From NCBI GenBank assembly GCA_903820035.1, contig CAIJFT010000127.1, forward strand, positions 1 to 52,986: a stretch of 52,986 nt of DNA. Direction: 5' to 3'. This DNA is from an uncultured Opitutia bacterium (GTDB lineage Bacteria > Verrucomicrobiota > Verrucomicrobiia > Opitutales > Opitutaceae). The translations under genes were made by a program, and so were the position numbers. Below the pieces are notes generated by a model that worked only from the letters and a program-made list of their open reading frames with translations, made no database searches and was not told the DNA's origin. Of this stretch, positions 1-8,043 are shown piece after piece (the stretch's first letter is position 1; each line of letters opens with the position of its first letter).

Positions 1-422
1 CGATCGCTGCGTCCGGTCGAGCCAAGGCGCCACTGCTCGCCGGTGTAGGCGATGCCAAGTTGGGTGATCGCTCCGGCCGTGCCGTTAACCAGGCTCAACG
101 TCAGGATCGAAGTCAGGGTGCTGCTCTGGAGGGTGCCAAGAGCGCGTTCAAGAGACCCACCAGCTCCGAAACTGTAAGTGTCGCCGGTCGTGGAACTGCC
201 GGCTCCGGCGCTGTAACTGGTATTGGCAGCCGAGCCCGACTCGACGAAGGCCCAACCCGCCGGCAGCGTTGCGGCGGTGCCGCTGGGCGCGAGCGAATCA
301 AAGTTTTCGGTGAGCGGCGAATTGAACTGGGTGAGCGTGAGCGCGCCGGCGGGAATCGCGGCGGTGAGCAGACTGAGGGCGGAGCAAAGCAGGCGAACCG
401 TAAGCATGGCAGGAGGAGACAT
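1..422 (-). CDS. Exported PEP-CTERM/autotransporter-style surface protein, N-terminal part only
   Basis: The reading frame runs off the left edge, so only about 140 N-terminal residues are visible. There are two in-frame ATGs, at 422 and 407, and neither has a clear Shine-Dalgarno sequence. The N-terminus is a Sec signal peptide: Arg, then a Leu/Ala-rich core, then an Ala-Gly-Ala cleavage region. The mature part opens with an ENFDSLAPSG motif followed by Gly/Ser/Thr-rich beta-type sequence (GTAATLPAGW, LQSSTLTSILTLSLVNG). From knowledge of Verrucomicrobia, this opening is common in secreted PEP-CTERM or autotransporter-repeat proteins. The diagnostic C-terminus lies outside the window, so the sorting type is an inference. 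Confidence 0.7.
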   Translation of the reverse strand, partial: MSPPAMLTVRLLCSALSLLTAAIPAGALTLTQFNSPLTENFDSLAPSGTAATLPAGWAFVESGSAANTSYSAGAGSSTTGDTYSFGAGGSLERALGTLQSSTLTSILTLSLVNGTAGAITQLGIAYTGEQWRLGSTGRSD

Positions 423-554
423 GCCGCGAACGGAGGCCGGACGGGGTTTCGAGTGCGTATCCGAATGCCCGACACGAGGCAGGGTCAAGTCCGGGGAGCC
501 CCCACCCTGTCAATTGGGTAGCGGGCGCAACGGCGGCCCGAGGTCCCGAATGGG

Positions 555-1721
555 TTACGTCAGCCGCCTTGCCGCGGCTTGCGCCTTGAGGCAAAGTTCC
601 GCTGCCTTGAAGGCATGGACCTGGGTCATGGCCTTCTCGGTGCGGTTTAGGCAATCGAGGATGAGTTCACCAAAAAAGCGGTACCCGACCTTGCCGCCGA
701 CCGGAATGTAGTGCTCGCGCTGCCCGTCGACGAGGTACACGTGATCCCCGAGCTTCTCCCGGCCGACGTCGATGTACTTGCGCAGCTCCATGTAACCTTT
801 GGTGCCGAGGATAAAAGTCCGGCCATCGCCCCAGGTGCCGAGCCCGTCGGGCGTGAACCAGTCGACGCGGATCTGATTTGTCGCTCCGTTGTTGCCAACG
901 AAGGACGCCTCGCCGAAATCCTCAAACTCCGGCGTGTCGGGATTGCCGAAATTACCTACCGCGGCGTGCGTCACCGTGGCATCCGTTGCCGCGGCGTAGG
1001 TGAGAAACTGCTCACATTGGTGGCTGCCGATATCGCACAGGATGCCGCCATATTTCGCGCGCTCGAAGAACCACTTTGGCCGAGTCGACTTGCTGAGCCG
1101 GTGGGGCCCCAGCCCGATCACCTGCACCACCCGACCGAGCACGCCGGAATTGATCAGGTCGGTCGCAAACATCCCGGCTTCGGAACCAAGGCGCTCGCCG
1201 TAATTCACCATGTATTTCCGGCCGGTTTGCGCGGCGATTCGCTGGGCGTCGGCGAGTTGCTCCAGGGTGGTGAACGGCGCCTTGTCGGTAAAGTAGTCCT
1301 TGCCGGCCGCCATCACGCGGCAGCCCAGCGGGCCACGTTCCGCGGTGACTGCGGCGGCCGTCACGAGCTTCACTTCCGGGTCAGCGAGGATTTCGTCGAG
1401 GGAACGCGCCACCTTGGCCGACTTGAACCGCGCCGTGAACGACTCCCGCTTCCGCGCGTCCGGTTCAAAGATCCACTTAAGGGTACCGCCGGCTTCACTC
1501 AACAGGCTGCATTGGCCGGTCAGGTGGCCGTGATCAAAGTGTGCCGCCGCGAAGACAAACTCTCCCGGCTTGACCACCGGCTTCGGCTTCGGACCGGGCA
1601 CATAGGTCGTGCTGGCAGCCGGGACGCTGCCGCCGGTGGTGGCAGCTCCGGCGCTGGTGGCTAAAAGAGCGGCGGCGGCGACCGTGCCGGCCGATCCGGA
1701 GAGAAAATGGCGACGATTCAT
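555..1721 (-). CDS. Tat-exported Gfo/Idh/MocA family oxidoreductase
   Basis: A 388-residue protein with a twin-arginine signal (MNRRHFLSGSAG, then an Ala-rich core ending near residue 27), so it is predicted to be folded before export to the periplasm. The rest matches the Gfo/Idh/MocA fold: an N-terminal Rossmann-type half, a DKAPFTT segment at the place of the family EKP motif, and a C-terminal half with a DIGSHQCEQFL segment holding the usual Asp/His pair. Family members oxidise or reduce sugars and polyols with NAD(P). The usual GxGxxG nucleotide loop is replaced by DHGHLTG, so cofactor use may differ. It starts at ATG 1721 and is divergent from a TonB receptor gene, with which it shares a control region. 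The substrate is unknown. Confidence 0.88.
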   Translation of the reverse strand: MNRRHFLSGSAGTVAAAALLATSAGAATTGGSVPAASTTYVPGPKPKPVVKPGEFVFAAAHFDHGHLTGQCSLLSEAGGTLKWIFEPDARKRESFTARFKSAKVARSLDEILADPEVKLVTAAAVTAERGPLGCRVMAAGKDYFTDKAPFTTLEQLADAQRIAAQTGRKYMVNYGERLGSEAGMFATDLINSGVLGRVVQVIGLGPHRLSKSTRPKWFFERAKYGGILCDIGSHQCEQFLTYAAATDATVTHAAVGNFGNPDTPEFEDFGEASFVGNNGATNQIRVDWFTPDGLGTWGDGRTFILGTKGYMELRKYIDVGREKLGDHVYLVDGQREHYIPVGGKVGYRFFGELILDCLNRTEKAMTQVHAFKAAELCLKAQAAARRLT

Positions 1722-1739
1722 AGGTGAATGTTCGATCGT

Positions 1740-1750
1740 GGGGGGGGGGG
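1740..1750. repeat. Homopolymer of 11 G (C11 on the minus strand)
   Basis: A run of eleven G residues lies 19 to 29 bases upstream of the oxidoreductase start codon, in the divergent control region. Such tracts can slip during replication and alter promoter spacing or leader length. The length may also be misread by some sequencing methods. Confidence 0.9.
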
Positions 1751-1758
1751 AAGCCTGA

Positions 1759-1779
1759 CTGGGTTTGAATCAAACCCAG
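1759..1779. promoter_or_regulatory. 21-bp perfect palindrome, candidate operator
   Basis: CTGGGTTTGA-A-TCAAACCCAG is a perfect inverted repeat with 10-bp arms around one central base. It sits between the divergent oxidoreductase and TonB receptor genes. The size and odd-centred symmetry suit a dimeric repressor such as a LacI- or GntR-type regulator, but no regulator gene lies nearby. The operator role is an inference. Confidence 0.5.
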
Positions 1780-1935
1780 GCGGCCCCGAAAGGAAACTGT
1801 TTTGGGGCGTGATTAACGACACCGCGGTAACCGCTTCTAACCGGTGCGGTGGCAGGTTTCGATCTTGAACCACCCCAGCGCGGATGAACTATCGTGAATT
1901 CGACCCGCCGCTCGAATCTTCAGAAACACCCAACT

Positions 1936-4629
1936 ATGCAAACCTCAGTCCCCGCCTTGTTCTTACTGCTGATTGCCGCGGTCGTCCGCCGTCCGTTGGT
2001 CGTCGCCGCGCTGGCACTTGTCCTCCCCGCCATGGGTTTCGCCCAAGCCACGGTGCCAGCGCCCTCCGCGTCCACGGGTCCCAAATCGGGCGAGGCGGTG
2101 CAACTCTCCACTTTTGTGGTCACGGAGGAAAAGGACCAGGGCTACGAGTCCATGTTCACCACTTCCGGCATGCGCACGGCGCAGCCGCTGAAAAACGTAG
2201 CCAACTCCATCTCGATCATCAACGCCCAGTTTATTGATGACCTCGGGCTGAACACCATGGAGGAAATTTCCACTTGGATGGTATCCGGCGAGTCGAATCC
2301 CGAGCCCAATGCCACGGTGTCCAGCCGAGTGATTCTACGCGGTGTACCGAATGCGTACGCCCTGCGCAATGGCTGGATCTGGTACTCTCCGATGGACTCC
2401 TACAGCACGGAGCGCGTTGAGGAATTACGCGGCCCAAACGCATTTCTTTACGGTGAGGCGGATGTGGGTGGCGCGAACCACCAGATCACCAAGCGCGGCC
2501 TTTTCACGCGCGAGGTCAACCGGATCAAGGTAATGGCGGGCAGCAACAATCTCCTCCGGACCGAAATCGATCTGAATCGTCCGGTCATTAAGAACAAGCT
2601 GGCCGTTCGATTCGCCGCCGTCACCAGCAAGAACGACTCATGGATTGACAATGTCCGCCGTGATTTTCGCGGAATCTACGGGGCCGTCACCTATCGCCCC
2701 TTCAAGTCGACTTCGATCAGCCTGATGGGCGAGCACAACAAGACCACCTCGGTCAACTCGCAGGGAATGTTCACGGATTCATTCGTACGGGCCGCGACGG
2801 CCACCCTCGCCATTGGCGGCGGCTACATCTACGTTCCAGAGACGGGCGTTGGATACCGCGCCACCGGGCGCCTGATCAGCACCGGTTCCGCCACGGCCGT
2901 CGTCGATCCCTCGATCGTGCCAAAGGCCTTTCAGTCCAACGGACCCAACGCGACCTTCAAGAACTACACCGATTCTCTCACGCTCGAGGTGGAGCAAAAC
3001 ATCGGCAAGAATCTCCACCTGCAACTGTCGGGCAATTTCTATCAGCAGCAGATCGACAACTGGTCGTACTCCGCCCGCGCCATTACGCGCGACCTGAGCC
3101 CGCTCCTGCCCAACGGAACCCCCAACCCCTACTACCGCGAGCTCTACACCGAATATTTCCGCACCCGCAATCTGAACGGGAATATCGTTCGCGATATGCG
3201 GTTCTCCGCGGTTTACGATCTCAACACCAAGTGGATGAAGCAGCAGTTCATTGCGAACGTGCAGCAGCACCAAGACAACCCCGGTCAGAAGAAGCCGAAG
3301 TACGCCGAGTACCTCGACATGTCTAATGCGAATTGGACGGGTACCATTAATCCCGCGATTACGCAGGCCGCCTTCGTCGCCAACCGCACGACGTTTACCA
3401 ACAACCGGTTCGTGCGCCGATTCTATCTCAAGGACGGCTCGGCCGATGAAACCACGGGCGAGCTTGGTCCCGTTCCCGGGGTTTCCGCTTGGTATCCCGA
3501 CTTGTCCAACCAGGTCGCAGCCACCGGTCAGTTTATTAACCGCCGATTTTACACCCCGTCTTGGGGCGTCGGCGCGTCGGGCAGTTACTTTAACGAACAC
3601 CTTTTCACGATGATTGGCTACCGTCAGGACGAGTTCAACATGAAGACCTCGATTGGTTCCGTCCGTCCGCAAAAGGAGTGGGTCGTCGACTACATCGAGT
3701 CGCTTAACCCGAAGCCCTTCGTGCACTACAAAGTCGATGGCGCCAACTACGGCGGCATCCTTCGCCTTAACGACATGTTCGCCGTCGGATATAATTACGC
3801 GCAGTCGTTTCGCATCTCGGTTGGCGAAGGCGCCGCGACCTACGTGGCGGGCGAAGTTCAGGGTATTCCAGTCGGTGAAGGTACGGACATTTCCGGTCGC
3901 ATGACCCTCCTGAAGGGTAAACTCGAGATTTCGGTCACCCACTACAAAAACTTCACCCCCAACGCGCGCTTTACGCCTGGTGCGGCCATCAATGTACGTG
4001 ACGAACTCGCGGCTCTTTTCCCGACGACCTTTAACTCCAGCGGAACCACCGACTACCAGACGACCACCACCAGCGGTAACGAAGTGGTGGCCACGGCCAA
4101 TCTGGCGCGCAACTGGCGACTGACGGCCAGCTATGCGACCAACCAAGTCGTTAACGTCGACCGCGCCCCGCTCCTGCATGATTTCCAGGAGCAGGCCAAG
4201 TCGCAGAACAAGGCGACTCCCTTGCTCAACGATTTCCTCCTGACCATCCCGGAAGGCTTGCCCAATCCGGGCTACACGAAAGCCCGCGGCAATCTCTTTA
4301 GCCACTACCGGTTCAGCGAGGGCTTGCTCAAGGGCTTCTCCGTCGGTGCCGGTGGAAACTGGCGCCTCCGCACCTACCGGGGCTCAGCGAACATCAGCGG
4401 CATCACCACCGGAGCCCTCGCTTCCCCTACCCTTTCGCTCTACTCTCCGGCGTACACGATTTACGTGCTGTCCGCCGGATACGATACCAAGGTCCTCAAC
4501 CGTACGACTCGCTTCAACCTGAACGTCGACAATGTAACGAACAAAGAATACTATCGGTCCGCCGCCGCGGCCGGTGGCTCGTGGGGCGATCCGCGTTCGT
4601 TCAAGCTCACGGTTTCCACGGAACTCTAA
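1936..4629 (+). CDS. TonB-dependent outer-membrane receptor
   Basis: An 897-residue protein starting at ATG 1936. An earlier ATG at 1894 would add 14 residues in front of the signal sequence and is less likely. The signal peptide is hydrophobic and ends near GFAQA. A TonB-box-like segment (VQLSTFVVTEE) is followed by a plug domain with NSISIINAQFIDDLG, VILRGVP and RVEELRGPNAFLYGEADVGG, and then a beta-barrel rich in Tyr, Asn and Thr. The chain ends in FKLTVSTEL, so it lacks a terminal Phe/Trp. It imports an unknown substrate across the outer membrane using ExbB/ExbD/TonB energy; the genes at 37023-39138 could supply that. Its partner may be the divergent exported oxidoreductase, which would suggest a sugar-derived substrate (inference). 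Confidence 0.93.
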   Translation: MQTSVPALFLLLIAAVVRRPLVVAALALVLPAMGFAQATVPAPSASTGPKSGEAVQLSTFVVTEEKDQGYESMFTTSGMRTAQPLKNVANSISIINAQFIDDLGLNTMEEISTWMVSGESNPEPNATVSSRVILRGVPNAYALRNGWIWYSPMDSYSTERVEELRGPNAFLYGEADVGGANHQITKRGLFTREVNRIKVMAGSNNLLRTEIDLNRPVIKNKLAVRFAAVTSKNDSWIDNVRRDFRGIYGAVTYRPFKSTSISLMGEHNKTTSVNSQGMFTDSFVRAATATLAIGGGYIYVPETGVGYRATGRLISTGSATAVVDPSIVPKAFQSNGPNATFKNYTDSLTLEVEQNIGKNLHLQLSGNFYQQQIDNWSYSARAITRDLSPLLPNGTPNPYYRELYTEYFRTRNLNGNIVRDMRFSAVYDLNTKWMKQQFIANVQQHQDNPGQKKPKYAEYLDMSNANWTGTINPAITQAAFVANRTTFTNNRFVRRFYLKDGSADETTGELGPVPGVSAWYPDLSNQVAATGQFINRRFYTPSWGVGASGSYFNEHLFTMIGYRQDEFNMKTSIGSVRPQKEWVVDYIESLNPKPFVHYKVDGANYGGILRLNDMFAVGYNYAQSFRISVGEGAATYVAGEVQGIPVGEGTDISGRMTLLKGKLEISVTHYKNFTPNARFTPGAAINVRDELAALFPTTFNSSGTTDYQTTTTSGNEVVATANLARNWRLTASYATNQVVNVDRAPLLHDFQEQAKSQNKATPLLNDFLLTIPEGLPNPGYTKARGNLFSHYRFSEGLLKGFSVGAGGNWRLRTYRGSANISGITTGALASPTLSLYSPAYTIYVLSAGYDTKVLNRTTRFNLNVDNVTNKEYYRSAAAAGGSWGDPRSFKLTVSTEL

Positions 4630-4687
4630 GTGCTACGGAGCGATCCGTTCAGCATTACCAGCCACGTAGAAAACGAATCTCTGGTGG

Positions 4688-4719
4688 ATTGGAGCCCGAT
4701 GCGACCATCGGGCTCCAAT
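4688..4719 (+). terminator. Perfect 14-bp hairpin after the TonB receptor gene
   Basis: ATTGGAGCCCGATG (4688-4701) pairs perfectly with CATCGGGCTCCAAT (4706-4719) around a four-base loop, 58 bases after the receptor stop codon. There is no strong T-tract, but the position and stability suit a terminator. Confidence 0.65.
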
Positions 4720-5068
4720 TCGCTTGCGCCAGTGCCTTCAGTTCCGCTCGGGCGGGACTTACATTTGACGCTATAGCGTTGCCAGAAATAGGGCAGCCGG
4801 GTCGGTCCGCGCCGGCAAGGTGGCCCTCAGACGCGGCGACATTTTCGCCTCCGGCTCAAACGTGGCTGCAGAATGCTTGGAACCGCGCTAACGCAGAACA
4901 GCTTTGCGCGTAGCCGTGTCCGCACCGAGGGTTGGGACGTGACCGAACGTTTAGGTCACCCTCGTCGGCGCTGCGACATCGCCAAACCCGCGGGAACCGT
5001 CCTTCGCGCGTGCACAGTAACCGGGGCCCGTACTCAGCCTCCAACCACACCCTCGGGGTGGTTGTGGT
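4720..5068. other. Intergenic region with repeat copy A and a 3' hairpin
   Basis: No convincing gene lies between 4630 and 5102. Apart from the hairpin at 4688-4719 it holds the first copy of a dispersed repeat (4842-4873). It also holds an imperfect stem, AACCACACC/GGGGTGGTT, near 5042-5064, which could end the minus-strand metallopeptidase transcript. Between 4881 and 5040 I see nothing recognisable. Confidence 0.6.
4842..4873 (+). repeat. Dispersed intergenic repeat, copy A
   Basis: This 32-nt segment matches 13758-13789 on the opposite strand at 30 of 32 positions by eye. The first 21 bases (ttttcgcctccggctcaaac plus g) are identical. Both copies lie in gene-free gaps beyond the 3' end of a protein gene, which suggests a REP-like or mini-mobile family. 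Confidence 0.75.
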
Positions 5069-5102
5069 TTAGAGGAAAAAAACAGGGAGCGATTGCAATC
5101 GT

Positions 5103-5792
5103 TCAGTCGTCCCGACGTCCCGAGAGGAGCATGAGGATATGGAGCAAGCTGCCTAGTGCGGCGACGAACGCGGCGACGTAGGTCAGGGCCGCGGCATCGA
5201 GGGTCTCATTCACCCCGTCCATCTCGTCACGATCCACAATGCCAAGCGTCACGAGTTGGGCTTTGGCGCGGTTGCTGGCATCAAACTCAACCGGCAGCGT
5301 GACGAACTGGAAAACGCAGATAATGCCGAGTGCGATGGCACCGATCAGGAGCAGTTTACCACCAATCGCCGAGGCGAACAGGAAGATGCCAAGGATCATC
5401 ACGAAGTTCGCGACCCCCGCCGCAATCTGGGTGGCAGGCGCCAGCGTCTGACGAATACCCATCATGGCATAGCCCACCTTGTGCTGAATCGCATGGCCGG
5501 CCTCGTGCGCCGCGACGCCGAGGGCCGCGAGACTTGTGCCGCGGTAGTTGTGCTCGGAGAGCGCCAATCGTTTATTTACCGGGTCATAGTGGTCGGTGAG
5601 CTCGCCCGGGACCTCGACGATCTCGACGTCGGTAATTCCGGCCGAGCGCATCACGGCTTGGGCCGCTTCTAAACCGGTAATGCCGCCCCGCGACGCGATC
5701 TGCGCGTTCTTTTCGTAAGCGCGCCGGATCTTAAACTGCGCGTAGAGCCCGAACAGCATCGGAATAATGATGAGGACAATCCAGATAAGCAT
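5103..5792 (-). CDS. Membrane-anchored zinc metallopeptidase, YugP type
   Basis: A 229-residue protein with the zinc motif HEAGH at residues 96-100. It has an N-terminal transmembrane segment (residues 1-17) and further hydrophobic segments after residue 115. The stretch LSEHNYRGTSLAALGVAAHEAGHAIQ is split here as LSEHNYRG then VAAHEAGHAIQ and is typical of the YugP/PF04298 neutral zinc metallopeptidase family. Length and architecture are normal. Its physiological substrate is not known. It starts at ATG 5792 and appears to be a single gene. Confidence 0.9.
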   Translation of the reverse strand: MLIWIVLIIIPMLFGLYAQFKIRRAYEKNAQIASRGGITGLEAAQAVMRSAGITDVEIVEVPGELTDHYDPVNKRLALSEHNYRGTSLAALGVAAHEAGHAIQHKVGYAMMGIRQTLAPATQIAAGVANFVMILGIFLFASAIGGKLLLIGAIALGIICVFQFVTLPVEFDASNRAKAQLVTLGIVDRDEMDGVNETLDAAALTYVAAFVAALGSLLHILMLLSGRRDD

Positions 5793-5888
5793 GGGTCGAA
5801 GGGAGTTGAAGTTTGAGTGATACGCAATCGGGTTGAATCCGGTGCAAGGGGGAATTTATGCATCCACGTTGGATTGCCAGCGGATTTT

Positions 5889-5925
5889 AGTCGTTTGGAA
5901 ACAGCCGGCGAGGTTCCAAACGACT
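5889..5925 (-). terminator. 12-bp perfect inverted repeat after the M3 oligopeptidase gene
   Basis: AGTCGTTTGGAA (5889-5900) and TTCCAAACGACT (5914-5925) form a perfect stem with a 13-base loop, ten bases beyond the stop codon of the minus-strand oligopeptidase gene. No T-run follows on the minus strand, so this may be a weak or Rho-assisted terminator or a 3' stabilising hairpin. Confidence 0.55.
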
Positions 5926-5934
5926 GCGGCGGGA

Positions 5935-7998
5935 TCAGGCGGCGGGCGGCAATCCGTTGCGCTCCAGCAGCGCCGCAATCTCCGGATCGCGTCCCATGAA
6001 GGCGCGGAAAAGCGTTGCCGGGTCTTCCGCGTTTCCGCGACTCAGGATGTGCGCGACAAACTCGGCGCCCACCGTGGCGTTGAAAATTCCTTCGCGTTTG
6101 AAACGGGTGAACGCATCCGCATCCAGGACCTCCGCCCACTTGTACGAATAATAGCCCGCGGCATACCCCACGGGATCGGAGAAAATATGGTTGAACCGCT
6201 TTACGCTGGTCGGCGCCGCCGGCTCCGTCGGAACGAGGCAATCCGACACCGCAGCCCGAGCCAGAGGCTCCGCATCATCGGCGGCGGCGAACCGGTCCGT
6301 TTCCAGATGCAGCAAGAGGTCCATCTTGGCGAAGGCCACCTGCCGCATGGTGGCACACGCCGAGCGGAAATTTTTTGCCGCCACCATCTTGCGATAGATC
6401 GCATCCGGAATGGTCGCGCCGGTTTCGTGATGACGCGCGAAAAGGTCGAGACTCTCCCGCTCCCACGTCCAGTTCTCCATGATCTGCGAGGGCAACTCCA
6501 CAAAGTCCCAGGCGACATTGACCCCGTTCAACGATTTGATCGCGACCTCCCCCAGGAGATGATGCAGCAGGTGACCAAACTCGTGGAACACGGTTTCCAC
6601 CTCGCGATGGGTGAGCAGCGCAGGCTTGTCGCCCACCGGCGGCGTCATGTTGCCACAAATCAAACCGAGATGCGGCGCACGTTTTCCGTCAGCCGCCGGT
6701 CCGCCTGTGATGAGATAGTTCATCCACGCGCCGCCGCGCTTGGAGTCCCGCGGATGCCAATCGGCGTAGAACGAGCCCAAATGACCACCCGCACGGTCGC
6801 GTAGCTCATAACACTTCACCTCCGGGTGCCAGACCTCGATCTGCCCGGCCGGAATCTCCCTAACCTGCAGACCGAAGATCCGCCCCACGATCTCGAACAA
6901 GCCCGCGATCACGTTGTCCATCGGCAGATACGGCCGCAGCACCTCGGAGTCGAAGTCGTACTGCGCCTGGCGCAACTTTTCCGCCCAGTAAGCAAGATCC
7001 CAAGGCGCCAAAGGTCCTGGCGCCTGCCCGGTTTGCTGCGCCTTAAAGGCCTCCAGCTCGCGACACTCTTTTCTGAATGCGGCGTCAGCGTGCCCCTGCA
7101 TGGTCCGCGTAAACTCGAGTGCGTTGGCGCCTGACTTGGCCATCCGCCTTTCCAACGTGAGATCAGCAAAATGCGATTTGCCCAACAGTGCCGCCTTCTC
7201 CGCCCGCAGCGTCAAAATGCGGCGGATCAAAGGCGTATTGTCGTGGGGCACCTGTGAGCCGACGCACGACGAAGCCGTCCACGCAGCCCGGCGCAGGGTC
7301 GGATCGTCGGCGTAGGTCAAAACGGGCTCGAGCGAGGGCATGTGAAGCGTGAACCGCCAACCCGGCAGCTGCTTGGACTCAGCGCTGCGACGAGCTGCCG
7401 CTTTGGCGTGCGCGGGTAATCCCACCAACCGCGCCTCATCCGCCTCGGGTATCAGTAACTGCCAGGCGTTCGTCGCATCCAAAACGTTTTCAGAATATTT
7501 CTGCGTCACCTGCGCGAGTTCGCACTGGAGCGCCTCCAAACGGGAGCGCGACTCAGCCGGAAGATCTGCTCCCGCGGCCCGGAAATCCTTTACCGTTTCA
7601 TCGAGAAAACGCCGGTGCACGCCGCGGACCTGCCCCGCAGCGGTAGACTCTGCGAAAGCCTTCAGCCGCGACCACAGCGCCGCGTTGAGCGGAATCGCGG
7701 CATAAAACGCAGAGACGCGCGGCAACAGGGCATTGTGGGCGTCCCGCAATGCCGGCGAGTCTGCGACCGCCTGCAAATGCGTGACCTTACCCCACGCCAC
7801 CGTCAGCGCGTCCGTGGCGTGCTCCAACGCCAGAAACGAGTTTTCAAAGGTTAGCGTCGCCGGGTCCCGCTGCGCGATCAGATCGATCGCGGCCTGCGCC
7901 GATCTAACCACCGCGGTAATGTCGGGCGCAACGCACTCGGCCTTCAAGGCTGACCACCGAATGTGAAATGCGGGGTCAAGAAACGGGTTATCTGACAT
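5935..7998 (-). CDS. prlC: M3 family oligopeptidase (oligopeptidase A / PrlC type)
   Basis: A cytoplasmic zinc metallopeptidase of 687 residues that cleaves short peptides, including degraded signal peptides in the family prototype. The zinc site is HEFGH at residues 472-476 within VFHEFGHLLHHLLG, as in M3 enzymes, and the length is typical. I start it at ATG 7998 (MSDNPFLDPAF). A TTG at 8040 in the same frame would add 14 residues with no family support. The BtuB-like receptor gene ends 45 bases upstream, so the two may be co-transcribed. The symbol is by family resemblance; other M3A members are possible. Confidence 0.9.
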   Translation of the reverse strand: MSDNPFLDPAFHIRWSALKAECVAPDITAVVRSAQAAIDLIAQRDPATLTFENSFLALEHATDALTVAWGKVTHLQAVADSPALRDAHNALLPRVSAFYAAIPLNAALWSRLKAFAESTAAGQVRGVHRRFLDETVKDFRAAGADLPAESRSRLEALQCELAQVTQKYSENVLDATNAWQLLIPEADEARLVGLPAHAKAAARRSAESKQLPGWRFTLHMPSLEPVLTYADDPTLRRAAWTASSCVGSQVPHDNTPLIRRILTLRAEKAALLGKSHFADLTLERRMAKSGANALEFTRTMQGHADAAFRKECRELEAFKAQQTGQAPGPLAPWDLAYWAEKLRQAQYDFDSEVLRPYLPMDNVIAGLFEIVGRIFGLQVREIPAGQIEVWHPEVKCYELRDRAGGHLGSFYADWHPRDSKRGGAWMNYLITGGPAADGKRAPHLGLICGNMTPPVGDKPALLTHREVETVFHEFGHLLHHLLGEVAIKSLNGVNVAWDFVELPSQIMENWTWERESLDLFARHHETGATIPDAIYRKMVAAKNFRSACATMRQVAFAKMDLLLHLETDRFAAADDAEPLARAAVSDCLVPTEPAAPTSVKRFNHIFSDPVGYAAGYYSYKWAEVLDADAFTRFKREGIFNATVGAEFVAHILSRGNAEDPATLFRAFMGRDPEIAALLERNGLPPAA

Positions 7999-8043
7999 CA
8001 GCGCAAAAACCCCGACGTCATGGCCGTTGTCAAATCGCAAACC

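Noticed and set aside
2779-4305. A 508-codon minus-strand frame opposite the first TonB receptor
   Set aside because: It mirrors the receptor codons and its composition (Val/Gly/Arg-rich) shows no domain. It is treated as a shadow.
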